Positions 1 through 9,427 of a stretch of DNA of 64,000 nucleotides are shown here, in pieces. The notes below the pieces were generated by a model. The model ran no database searches and was not told where the DNA came from. It was given only the letters and a program-made list of their open reading frames with translations. This DNA is from Asterella californica (taxonomy: Eukaryota > Streptophyta > Marchantiopsida > Marchantiales > Aytoniaceae). The number at the start of each line of letters is the position of its first letter. The first letter of the stretch is position 1. Where the stretch lies: NCBI GenBank assembly GCA_036924285.1, contig JAYKYS010000006.1, forward strand, positions 27,254,001-27,318,000. The letters are read 5' to 3'. Position numbers and translations under genes: made by a program.

Positions 1-15
1 GACACTTATGGACGA

Positions 16-273
16 TTGAGAGCTCATGGGTTGAAGTTACACCTAAGGAAGTGTAAGTTCTTCCAGGAATTTGTAGAGTATCTGGACCACATCATCTACC
101 CAGGTGGGTTGGATGTTCAACAGAGTGAGTCTATTGCACATATCTCAAGCCCCATAGATGTGAGTCGAGTTCGGACATTTGTTGGTTTGGTGAACTTCTA
201 TCGTCGATACGTGAAAGGGTTTAGTGCAATTGCGAAGCCATTGACCAAGCTGATGAAGGTAGACCAGGAGTGA
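16..273 (+). pseudogene. Reverse transcriptase thumb/connection fragment of gypsy pol
   Basis: An 85-residue open stretch matches the end of gypsy reverse transcriptase: LKLHLRKCKFF, the GL-DV segment, then FVGLVNFYRRYVKGFS and PLTKLMK, which join RT to RNase H. A TGA at 271-273 breaks the frame where RNase H should follow directly (QWGDEQERAFVELKDRL can be read just past it in the same frame). It is only the tail of an element that starts left of the window. Confidence 0.85.
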
Positions 274-770
274 CAATGGGGAGATGAGCAAGAGCGAGCT
301 TTTGTAGAGCTCAAGGATAGATTGACATCTGCTCTCATCTTCAGGAGACTCGTTAGGGAGCATCCCTTCCAACTGCATAATGATTGGAATATGTTGGGAC
401 TTGGAGCAGTGCTTACTCTACATGATGATGAGAAAAAAGAGTTTGTGGTGGCGTATGCCAATCGCTCTAACAATTCGGCGGAAGCGAGATAAAGTTCATA
501 CGAGAGAGAGTGTTTAACTGCAGTGTGGGTTGTTGCACACTTCTGATGTTATCTGTTTGGGAATCCTTTTTACTCTCATCATTGATCATCAGCCGCTCAA
601 GTGGTTGATGAAGTCTGACAAGCTTACAGGGAAGCTTGCACGATGGACTTTGATTTTACATGAGTATGACTTCCAGGTAGTGCATAGACCTAGAGTTGCA
701 AACCTAGATGCCGATGGGTTGAGTCGCAACTCATACACGAGTCAGCAGGATCAGACTGAGATTTGATGGC
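274..770 (+). pseudogene. RNase H remnant of gypsy pol
   Basis: Reading past the stop at 271 gives AFVELKDRL and GLGAVL, typical of the retroelement RNase H entry. The first catalytic region reads LHNDW, where family members usually have LHTDW or a similar T-D pair. A stop at about 490 and a frame change follow, and 530-766 then gives IIDHQPLKWLM, ARWTLILHEYDFQVVHRP and ANLDADGLSRN, the conserved RNase H end. The same end can be read on the minus strand at 47.40-47.56 kb, which ties the two elements together. Confidence 0.8.
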
Positions 771-1245
771 ATGACGAGGTTGATGAGGAGATAGTGCTAA
801 GGTGGCATGCATCTATCTTTCTTTGTGTGTTGATCTTGAACTCTAGTATGGAGGGCCAGGTAGTATCCTTCTCTGATCAGAGAATAGATGATGAGTCCCT
901 AGATCCTAGGGTGGAGATGGTGTTCCAGACCAGCGAGATATCCACGACGATGTGATCGTAATGGAGTATCTACGTACTGACGTGGTGGTAGGTACAATAA
1001 GTGCCAAGGAGCGAGATCGTGTCTTTAACAAGCGAAGAGATTTTGATGAAAAAGACGACATGTACTTCGAGTGTGGGATGATGAGAGAGTACGGATAGTG
1101 TCACATCCATCCTAGAGGGTACAGTTAGTACGACATGCTCATGAGGAGTTGAGACATTTTGGAGTGAAGCATACACATAGCTTACTCCAAGGATGTATTG
1201 GTGGCGTGGTATGCACATCGATGTGTAGCAGTTTGTGCATGATGT

Positions 1246-1827
1246 TTGGTTTGTGATCGAGTACAAGGATTGTTTAATGCTCCTACTCCACAATTACACC
1301 CCTTACCGATTATGAGGTTGGATTACCGTTCGAGTTTGGATTTTGCGGGACCCTTACCGTTGACTGTACGTCACCATCAGTATGTGTTGGTGATGGTGGA
1401 ACACTTCTCCAAGTGGATTCAGTTGGTGGTATTGAGATGTGCAGTTATCATGTTTAGCTATGGGTTATCGTTTTAGCCGACAAGCGTCTTTGGCTTCCTT
1501 CTCACCGTACTTTCTATTGTATGGTCGAGATCTAGATTTACCTTCGGTCATTCGTCGTGATTCTGCTGAGGTGCTGAACCTTGATGACCCGAATATGTGG
1601 GTGAGAGCATGTTCTCAACAAGCAGAGACATTTCTGAGAGTTATGCCATGGCTTTTGAGAACCTAGCGATTGCTCAGCATAGAGACACGTTGCGATATAC
1701 GGCTATTCGAGGAGGAGTTTGTCGATCATCGATTCGTAAGTTTCATCTTGGTGATTATATCTATTTACAGCAGACTGCACCGATGACGTTGAATGTGACG
1801 AGGGTGCACTATTTTACTCGTGCGTGA
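1246..1827 (+). pseudogene. Integrase remnant with internal deletion (gypsy)
   Basis: 1246-1476 has APTPQLHPLPIM, LDFAGPLPLT with the first catalytic Asp, and YVLVMVEHFSKWIQLV. 1439-1666 reads YRFSRQASLASFSPYFLLYGRDLDLPS, which belongs near the end of the core, and 1597-1827 gives the tail with FHLGDYIYLQQTAP. The stretch expected between them, carrying the second Asp and the Glu, is missing, so this copy could not integrate. The three pieces lie in two frames. Confidence 0.8.
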
Positions 1828-2113
1828 GATGTTATCTTCTGGAGTACAAATATTACAGGGCCATGATGGTGTTTTTTGGAAGAACCATGTGCGTAATTGT
1901 GAGTCATGTCATCTTCTCAACATCGATGGTATCATTGACCCAAACTTACCAGTTGTATGCGTAGGCTTGAGGTGTATGTTGTGTGGATCTGCTGGTGGAG
2001 CAGTCCGTATGTTGGTGTGTGATGGTTGTTCGGGAGGTTGGCACATGTCATGTTTGACTACGTCTCTCAGTGTCATTCTTGTTGGACGGTGGGTTTGTCC
2101 TCGATGTATATAG
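1820..2113 (+). pseudogene. C-terminal pol domain with PHD zinc finger
   Basis: A 97-residue open stretch follows the integrase tail after one frame change. Residues 52-96 form a complete PHD finger: Cys52-x2-Cys55, Cys67-x2-Cys70, His75-x2-Cys78, Cys93-x2-Cys96, with Trp74 just before the His and Trp91 before the last pair. PHD fingers often bind histone H3 tails. At the end of a retroelement pol it would sit where chromoviruses carry a chromodomain. Before it, VRNCESCHLLNIDG leads into the finger. The zinc ligands are all intact even though the rest of pol is broken. No host gene is seen from which it could have been captured. Confidence 0.75.
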
Positions 2114-2286
2114 CAGAGATAGCCGATTAGATCTTTACGTGGTATGGATTGCAGACAGACGACTAACGATGGGACGATGTAGCACCCGACCTCCTGATCC
2201 TTGCACGCATGAAGGTGTATACCACGTAGTTGCGATATGAGGCTATCTAGAGTTAGATGGTTCTAACCGTCAGTTAGGGGGGTGAT

Positions 2287-2683
2287 TGTGATACACTTGT
2301 GTATGTGTATGACATTGTCCATGTGTTATGTGTATGTGTGGTGTACCTCTGACAACAATATATGTTGCGTAGAGACGTGTACCCGCATGACAGCTGTCAC
2401 GTCAGTTTGACATCTCGACTAGGTTGATTGAGTGCGAAGTGACGAATCTCAGTAGGGCCGTTAGTGTCATTAGGATGAGTTGGTGGGATAGCCCACTAAG
2501 GGACTTTGCATATAGGGCTTGGAGACCTTAGTTCTTCGAGTTGAGCCTTCAAGCTCCTAACTATGGTGGGTAGTCTTGGTGAGTGTAATCTAGATTCTCT
2601 GCAAGCACAGAGTGGATTTGGCTCGACTTTAATGATTGTTTAGTGTCTGTTGGCATGGTGGAGTGAGTATATACCGTTTATCA
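2287..2683 (+). repeat. LTR of the PHD-type gypsy element (3' LTR)
   Basis: A purine run (TTAGGGGGG, about 2274-2282) after the pol remnant looks like a polypurine tract, and TGTGATACACTTGTGTATG begins just after it. The repeat runs to about 2683, where TTTATCA is followed by a second copy of the same start (TGTGGTACACTTGTGTATG at 2685). That sets a length near 397 bp. The outer bases are TG and CA, as for LTRs. The boundaries are inferred from the tandem second copy. Confidence 0.6.
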
Positions 2684-2684
2684 T

Positions 2685-2790
2685 TGTGGTACACTTGTGT
2701 ATGTGTATGAAATCGTCCATGTGTTATGTGTATGTGTGATGTATCTCTGATAGCGATGTATGTTGTGTAGCGATGTGTATGCGCATAACA
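2685..2790 (+). repeat. Truncated second LTR copy in tandem
   Basis: About 105 bp match the first LTR start at 2287-2395 with scattered changes, including CCATGTGTTATGTGTATGTG in both. The copy stops near 2790 (GCGCATAACACC), where reversed gag sequence of another family begins. This is an LTR-LTR junction cut by a nested insertion or deletion. Confidence 0.6.
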
Positions 2791-3496
2791 CCTTGGTGGT
2801 TCTCTAAGATGATCTCTTTGATTTTCATCATTGAATGGATGTGGATAACTTTCACGGAATTGCAAGTTCTCAAGCTCCATAGATGTAGGACTGTATATTG
2901 ATTACTTGTATGTGTAACCATCTCTTCTACATTGGTACAAGTTGTTCCAATGGCTCTTGCAATTCATAAGACATTTTCAATGGTTGCTTCCACGATGCGA
3001 GGATTGTTAACCATCACCTCTTACTGAATCCTATTATTTTGTTCTCTCTCCCGCTGAAGCTCTTGAGTGCATCAAGAGCTTCAGCGGGACTCATATCGAT
3101 AATGGTCACTTTTAGATCTCGAGATTTTTCCATATACTCTTGCACACTCTCTTTTTGCTTGAGGTCCCACGATTTCATTTGTGTCATTTGGATTGAATCT
3201 ACAGTTTGAAAATTTTTGAGTAGTCTTTCTTGGATGCCACTCCATGAAACTTGACGTCCTTTTGTGATGAGAGATATGCTCCATATTGTGTACCACGTGA
3301 GAGCTTTGTCTGCCAAATACTCAATGACAAACCTCTCTATTGTATAGTCATTTACTTGCGATTGGAAATTACTCATGCACGTGATCCATCCTTCCAACAC
3401 TTCCATGGCACGATTACCTCGATAGGGTTCTACATTACAAGTCTTCTTCATGCAAAGAAGTAGGGTATCCTCTTCTTCCATCACTTTTTTTGCCAT
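2791..3496 (-). pseudogene. Gag fragment of the chromovirus family, reversed
   Basis: The minus strand from 3496 gives a 160-residue open stretch with KKTCNVEPYRGNRAMEVLEG, QVNDYTIERFVIEYLADKAL and QERLLKNFQTVDSIQMTQMK. These match, line by line, the gag of the complete chromovirus at 57.5-58.2 kb (KKTCNVEPYRGNRAMG, QVNDYSVGVF, QESLLWNFQSVDSMQMVPMK). After a frame change the match goes on as EVMVNNPRIVEA (compare EVMVNNPRTVFEA) down to about 2800. No RT or LTR of that family is attached, so this is an isolated fragment. Confidence 0.85.
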
Positions 3497-3518
3497 CGTA
3501 ATTGCTCTCGTGCTCTAG

Positions 3519-4609
3519 AACGTGAATTTTTGTGTGAGTATACATTGAGTATCTAGCTGTAGAGATATACACCAAGACCTTGGACCAACTCAATACAGTC
3601 CTTGTGCTCTCACTACCCAGTCGATCTGACTTTATCTCGACTTTAGTATCTATTTGTCTAAATTCTACCGACCTAACTTGATCACAAGTGCACCACACAA
3701 TACAACTAGGCGTTCAATCATATTCTAAGTATAGAAAAGATTCATACATGATAAACAAATGCTTTAGTTGCGAGCACCTTCAAACAATCCCTTAGACCGG
3801 CTTGTGCACTAACAATATTCTCTTCATTGACTTTCCACGACAAACTATTTAAAAAATGTACAACTTTGATCTTCTTTAGTTCGCTGATATGAGCTCCATT
3901 CAAGATGAATCTTACAGCAATGGATAGCTTACTGTACAAGCTTTCCGACGATAGTTATAACATATTGATTCCTACTGAAATAGATCGAAATTTATCATTT
4001 CTAACACTTCTAACTCGAAACGCTCAACCCTTCATCTTGACCCTCATGTTTGATCTAGTTTTGGATGATCAACAAGCTTCAAACTAGGCATGCATAATAC
4101 CACTAGAAAGGTTGTCTTCTAAAGCTTTCAGCAAGGTATGGCATGCACGCAACAAGCAACCATTGAGCTTAGAGCTTGACGCCGAAGATAACAGTATCTT
4201 GTAGTTAGAGATTCTCTATCAGCAACTTCGCATAGTATAACATCTTCTCTGATTACAATCTCTACGTCGAGTTCACAACATGGCTCCCTTGACTCACTTG
4301 CAGCACTCCAGAAAGTTCTACCGTCAAACCCCAAGTCGTTAGTTCAATCCAACCAAGAGATGTAGGTGAAATCAATCTTCTCCTTCAAACCCCACCACGC
4401 TGTAACCTGAACTTTGGCAACCTATTGCTCCCAACTCGAACTTCCAATTGAGCTCAAATTTCACAGGAAATTCTCTCTGACCCCTCACTACTACTCTTTG
4501 ATATTTTAGCTCCAGATCTGGAACCAGTTGCTCAAAATGGACTAAGTGTTTTGTCTGTGTTAACTTATGAGCTTTACAAATCTCAGTGGCTAAAATCCAC
4601 GACCCCAAC
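3519..4609 (-). repeat. Dispersed LTR-like repeat, copy A
   Basis: Blocks here recur at 7693-8278 in the same order: CTTGGACCAA, GCTCTCACTACCCA, TCTAACTTGATC-like, CATGATAAAC(A/G)-ATGCTTTAG, AACCCCAAGTCGTT, CCAAGAGATGTAGGTGAAAT, CTGAACTTTGGCAACCT, GGCTAAAATCCACGACC. On the minus strand it would begin TGTTGGGGTCGTGG, as an LTR does, and end just before the reversed gag at 3496. That arrangement suggests a 5' LTR on the minus strand. Copy A is longer than copy B because 3771-4310 has no counterpart there. Confidence 0.6.
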
Positions 4610-6062
4610 ACGTTCCGAAAAACTACTATCTAGGAGACAAAAACACAACTATTGTCTATGCTTGTTATTCTGTCAATAGTCATGGCATCTGTATCTGTAA
4701 GTTTACCAACTAGGACTACCACTTCAGTTGTGTCTGAGATGACATCTACAGTTTTGACTCAATCAAATGCATTAGCACAGATACCGATGTCCTTATTTTC
4801 ATTCAATGAAACTAGGATTTCTCTAGTTTTATTAGTAAATTTGAGTCAATATCTAGGAGTTTGATATCATTGACAACATCCTTAAAATGACTTTCATTAG
4901 ACCTTATTTAACAGGAGAAGCAGATACATGGTATCAATGGTTACTTGTAGTAACCACTGCAGACTAGAATATCTCGTTACAGAAGATAAGAAGAGATTTT
5001 CTTCATACCAGTAGGAGGTTTAAAATTATATAGATTCCATCGTAAAGATACAAACAAGTCTATGAAGAAGTTTATTCATCGGTTTAAGCTCTATGTTGCG
5101 CAACTCAATGATAAGATAACAGACATTATGTTGTTTAAATACTTTACGAAAGCATTACCGTAATCTGCATATGAGTAGGTCACACTTAACAAGTATTTGG
5201 ATCAAGCATATGATAAGATAGAAGGTTGAGCTTATGTCAATGAGTACATCTCAATCAACCAAAGATTCTTAAACCATTTGCTCTACAAATGGGTCAGACG
5301 AAGCATAACAATCATACATTGATCCATCAGTACTTTCCGGTATACCTTATGCAACCCACGTTAGAATATCACTTACCACAATCACCTTATGATTACAATG
5401 CGTCGATGATGATGCCAACTCCTGTGGGATTTAATCCCTTACATAATATCACGAAATGGTAGGTATGCCAAGTATACAAGGAATGATGGGTACTCTTAAT
5501 CCAAATATGAAACCTATGAATACTATTCAATAGTATCCTCAACAGCAACCTCGGGTTGTTCCTCCTCCGATCAGAAACAGTAATGTGGTTTGTACCAGGT
5601 GTGGAGTTGAAAGTCGTACCAACCTTACATTACACCTACAACTTTTGTATATACAGCAAAGAATCAGACATGTCACTGAAGATCGCATGACTTTATAGAG
5701 AAATCAACGAAACAATAATCCTTCACAGAGAGAAGAGACTGTAACAGCAGTTGCTCAGCAACACGATCAATACCAACAATACAACAAGTTCAGCGATTCA
5801 ACCAGCATCTCAAGATCCACCTCCTAGGGATCAAGGAAGAGAACAAGGTAATTTTCGTGGTTGTGGGTTGTGGTCAGGATCATATAGCCCGAGATTGTCC
5901 CACTAGACCAGAAATATGTTCCATTTGTAAAGAGAACCATAACTTTCTTATGTACCTATCTTTCTGCTCTTATATGTTGGATGTCATGTCTAATGTTCAG
6001 CACAACAGATTCCTCAGACTCCACCGGTGTGAAACCAAGATCATAGGGAAACTATTTTCTTA
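4610..6062 (+). pseudogene. Heavily decayed gypsy gag with zinc-knuckle remnant
   Basis: The plus strand around 4905-4950 reads TGEADTWYQWL, a gag core motif (compare LTWYT and LTWYD in the other gags here). It is followed by many stops and then PTLEYHLPQSPYDYNASM, a Gln/Pro-rich stretch. 5857-5940 gives GCGQDHIARDCPTRPEICSI, a CCHC zinc knuckle that lacks its first Cys, followed by a Cys pair as in gypsy protease leaders. Nothing of pol follows; the sequence runs into LTR-like DNA. No open frame longer than 70 codons survives. Confidence 0.55.
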
Positions 6063-6521
6063 ACTTACTGCAAACATAGTTCTAACAACAGCATTGGAAG
6101 GTCTTGTCGAGAGAACCAAACTCATTGTGAACAGAGTCAAGACGAGAGAGTTACGACTAGTTTCACTTTTTAGGGGTCTAATGCATCACGATGTTGATGT
6201 GGCACTTTTTCTGACTGGTCAAAAAGTGAAAAATGCGCTGTGAAAAATTGACATGTGTCAAATTTTTTTTGCAGACATGTTCACATGTTCACATGGTAAT
6301 GATGTGACAGCAAGGGATTGACATGTGTGTGTATACTGACCTCGTGACAACATGTGATGACACGTGGCAGTCTGATGTTGATGTGGACTCTTGTGGATAA
6401 GGTTGACCTGATGAATGCTGATTGGATGGTTGTGAAAGTGGTTTGGGTTGCTGATGTGGCAATGTGCATGTGACTGAACATGGAGATGACACGTGAATCT
6501 AGGTGGGCTGCTTGTCAAAAG

Positions 6522-6528
6522 TATAAAA
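6522..6528 (+). promoter_or_regulatory. TATA box of an LTR-like block
   Basis: TATAAAA in the context AAGTATAAAAGCTCC, in otherwise non-coding repeat DNA, about 120 bp before the palindromic repeats. It is a plausible retroelement promoter; use is not shown. Confidence 0.35.
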
Positions 6529-6650
6529 GCTCCACCGCCAGAGTCATTTGGCAGAAAAATTTTGGGTCAAAACATCGATAGGCTGCCAAGTTTACTCTAT
6601 GATTTTCGGTCTAGGTCGAGTTGGATTAAATGGGTCAAAAAGTCAAAAGT

Positions 6651-6821
6651 GAACTTCGGAGTGCATCCCGAAGTTGAAGATTTTGAGGAGTTGAACTTCA
6701 TGACGCATCTTGAAGTTCATGATTTTGGAGAGGTTGAACTTCAGGATGCATCTCAAAGTTAATGATGTTTGGGAAGTTGAACTTCGAGACGTGTCTCGAA
6801 GTTCAAGGTTTGGGAGGAGGT
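6651..6821. repeat. Four tandem ~43-bp palindromic units
   Basis: Units start at 6651, 6693, 6736 and 6779, a period of 42-43 bp. Each opens with GAACTTC and closes with an inverted GAAGTT-like half around a GATGCATC- or GACGTGTC-like centre. The last is a near-perfect palindrome, ACTTCGAGACGTGTCTCGAAGT without its outer bases. Spacers between units share GATTTTG(A/G)GAG-like sequence. A related unit sits at 7273 (AACTTCATGACACATCCTG). Confidence 0.75.
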
Positions 6822-7692
6822 AGGAGAAAACTTGAGAAGGGCATAACTCCTTGCTCGAGGTATGTTTGGGATGCACTTTTTCAGCTCGACGAGAAGAACA
6901 TAGAGCTCAGTTTGGACAATTACCAAGCAAAAAATAATTGCGACACACGAGGATCCACACTTTGGAATGTCATAACTCCCTGTTGTTGATTACTAAATTA
7001 TTGAACTGAGAGCTTGAAGAGAAGAAAATCCTTTGGAACTCCTTGCACAAAAGTCCTTTCAGACAAAATTGATATGTTGGAATCAGCTTGACGAGCGGAC
7101 AACTTGGAGTTTAGTCAACTTATTTTCCAAGTGAACTTTGGGACGTATTTGAAGCAGCATAACTTGCTCGAAGGTCGATTTGGATTGTGTCGAATTTCAT
7201 CGAAATCGACTTCTTGAGAGGAAGGGGTTGAGAAACTCCAATTCGAGAAATAGCACAACTCTCTAACAAACTAACTTCATGACACATCCTGAAGTTGAAT
7301 GGTAGGGAAAGGTAGAAGAGGAAACGACATAAATCTTTGAAGCGGTGTAACTGTTGATAGGGAGGTCCTTTTCAAACACTTTAAGTATTGTTGGAAAGGT
7401 ATTTTAGGTGGCTCGTAAGGAGGTTGATAGAATTTAGTTTGAGAACTTGTGTGGATACTTTCCAAACGTCTGAAGTCTGGTTGTAAATTTTGATTTATAA
7501 AGACAAAAATATTCAAGAATTTGACATTCGTGCGTTATTGTTCTTCTTTTTCAATCGTACACACACTTTCCACAGTCAGATACCTCACTTATTTCTAGTC
7601 ACATCTTTTATGTCCTACAATATGACAACACTTTATAGGTGTTGAAGACTCTCCAACTCCTATTACTACAGTTGGAAGAAGTTGTCTTTACT

Positions 7693-8278
7693 ACCACTCG
7701 TTCTAGAACGTTGTCATAGAGCGTGAAGTTTGATCTAAGAATACACGTGGTATCTTGCTATAGAGAGATACGACAAAACCTTGGACCAAATCGATAAAAT
7801 ACTAATGCTCTCACTACCCAATATATCAGACTTTGTCTCAGTTTTTACTGATCTAACTTGATCTTAAGTGTAATACACATGCACCACACAACACAATTGG
7901 ACGTCCAGTCTTATTCTAAGTACATGAATGATCTACACATGATAAACGTATGCTTTAGTTCATAAGAGTACTTTCAAGAAGTTCCACCTTGAAACCCCAA
8001 GTCGTTTATTCAAGACGAACCAAGAGATGTAGGTGAAATCTCTCCTCTTTTTCAAAACCCGACACGCTGTAATCTGAACTTTGGCAACCTCTTGCTCTGA
8101 ACTAGAACTTCCAACTGGACGCAAACGTTTTTCACAAGAAATTCCCTTTGACTCCTCCTACTACTCTTTGAAGTTTTTTCAGACTTCAAACCAATTGCCT
8201 GAAATGGACCAAGCTTTTCATCTATGCTAACTTATGAGCTTTACAGACATGGTGGCTAAAATCCACGACCTCAACACC
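7693..8278 (-). repeat. Dispersed LTR-like repeat, copy B
   Basis: This is the shorter copy of the repeat at 3519-4609, colinear with it and missing about 500 bp from the middle. Read on the minus strand it starts TGTTGAGGTCGTGG. No gag or pol follows it, so it may be a solo LTR or the partner LTR of copy A, with plus-strand debris nested between. Confidence 0.55.
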
Positions 8279-9060
8279 TTCTCTTGACCAAATGAGTTGA
8301 ATTTTCACACGTAGTAATCTGATAGAGCACACTCTAATTCTGAAAATTTTCACTCAGAGATTCGATCTCATGCTCATGGAACAACTCAATCCTTAAATCC
8401 AAACAAAATGGTTTTAATGTAAACTCCATTTGGAACGTTTGACTCGCTAAACTAGACGGTTAAACCCCCATGTGAATATAAAAGCATGCAAAAGAATAAC
8501 TGTTTTTTCTCCCTCTCAAAACAGAGGCAAATCTCTCTTACGTTAGGCAAATCTCTCGATACTCTTTTTGTTCCAAGAAACCACAAAACCTTCATTACAA
8601 CATGTGTCAACCGAATATATTCAACCGTTTGTTTTGAAGTGAATTACATATTGTAAAGCTCTTCGGCAGATTTGATTTAAATAGTTACTTGACAGATTAC
8701 ATCCTAGCAAGAAAGTGCAGACAGTGAACCTCCAAAGTGAGGTCGTGTTGGTTACCAAGACTATTTGTAAGGACACCAGGGGTTTAAGTAACTTTAACTC
8801 CGGGTACCTCAACAATCTTGTACTCATATGAGGGTTTAAATTCAACTTAGAATCTTTTCGTCAAATTTATCCACAGATAATTTTCTTCTTCTATTTTTCT
8901 CCAAACAAGAAGTGAGTTAGACCCGCGACGCCATATATTTTTGGCTCTATTTCGCCGTGGAGCTTTCTGCCGCCGAATGTGGTTGTCTTTGCACGGACCT
9001 CCCGGCAAGAGGACTTGATCCCACGCAGCACCGCCTATGGACGGACTGGCTGCAACAAGC
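8279..9060. other. Repeat-like DNA without a recognised gene
   Basis: This holds a short direct repeat (AGGCAAATCTCTC at about 8525 and again about 25 bp on) and a TATA-like ATATAAAAGC at 8478. No frame shows a known domain. It is probably more LTR or leader sequence, by context only. Confidence 0.3.
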
Positions 9061-9427
9061 TAATAGGGGGTGTCAATGTTAAAGTGAAATATTTCTCCTA
9101 CGGGTGAAAGATAGAAGATCGGAACTTTTCAACAGCAAATTTTTTACTGAACCGCGGTTCATTTTGGGTCACCTTTCTGAACTGGAAGCAAATTCATTTT
9201 CATGATTATTTTTCACCTTTGTCATCTGACATCATTACTCTGAAAGAGTAGATTTCTACACAAAAACAAACGAGCGAAACAATTGAAGACACAATAAAAT
9301 AACTCCCGCGACATTTTTCTACCGGAGGTTCCCGCAGAAAACACTTGCCAAGGTCGAGAAGAAGTCGTAACTCGTTCCCGCGGGTCCAGAAACATTCGAA
9401 AAGGTTCCAACATTGACACTCCTATTA
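9061..9427. mobile_element. Short non-autonomous TIR element (MITE-like)
   Basis: The left end TAATAGGGGGTGTCAATGTT (9061-9080) is matched in inverted form by AACATTGACACTCCTATTA (9409-9427), with one base missing and one mismatch. The interior of about 330 bp codes for nothing recognisable and is not itself inverted. If the outer TA pair is the target duplication, a Tc1/mariner-type mover would fit. The TIR is short, so the family is uncertain. Confidence 0.55.

Larger units (their letters stand above)
1..2113 (+). mobile_element. Ty3/gypsy retroelement pol remnant (RT thumb to PHD finger), left end cut by window
   Basis: The plus strand reads in order: end of reverse transcriptase and connection (16-273, with VNFYRRYVKGFSAIAKPLTK), RNase H (about 300-760, with IIDHQPLKWLMKSDKL and later NLDADGLSRN), the spacer before integrase (955-1240), integrase start (1246-1476, with LDFAGPLPLT and MVEHFSKW), integrase C-terminal part (1480-1810) and a PHD finger (1973-2107). 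The order is that of gypsy pol. The element is dead: stops at 271, 483 and elsewhere, several frameshifts, and a jump near 1436-1450 from the first third of the integrase core straight to its far end, so the second and third catalytic acids are absent. A second copy of the family lies reversed at 46.8-47.6 kb. Confidence 0.9.
6100..7620 (+). repeat. LTR-like block with TATA box and palindromic tandem repeats
   Basis: No coding capacity is seen. 6240-6500 is rich in TGACATGTG and CACGTGGCA-like words. 6522-6528 is a TATA box (AAGTATAAAAGCTCC) reading plus. Downstream, four palindromic units of about 43 bp lie at 6651-6821, with a related unit near 7273. This arrangement of promoter and structured leader suits a long LTR. 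I could not fix its ends, so the limits are approximate. Confidence 0.4.
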
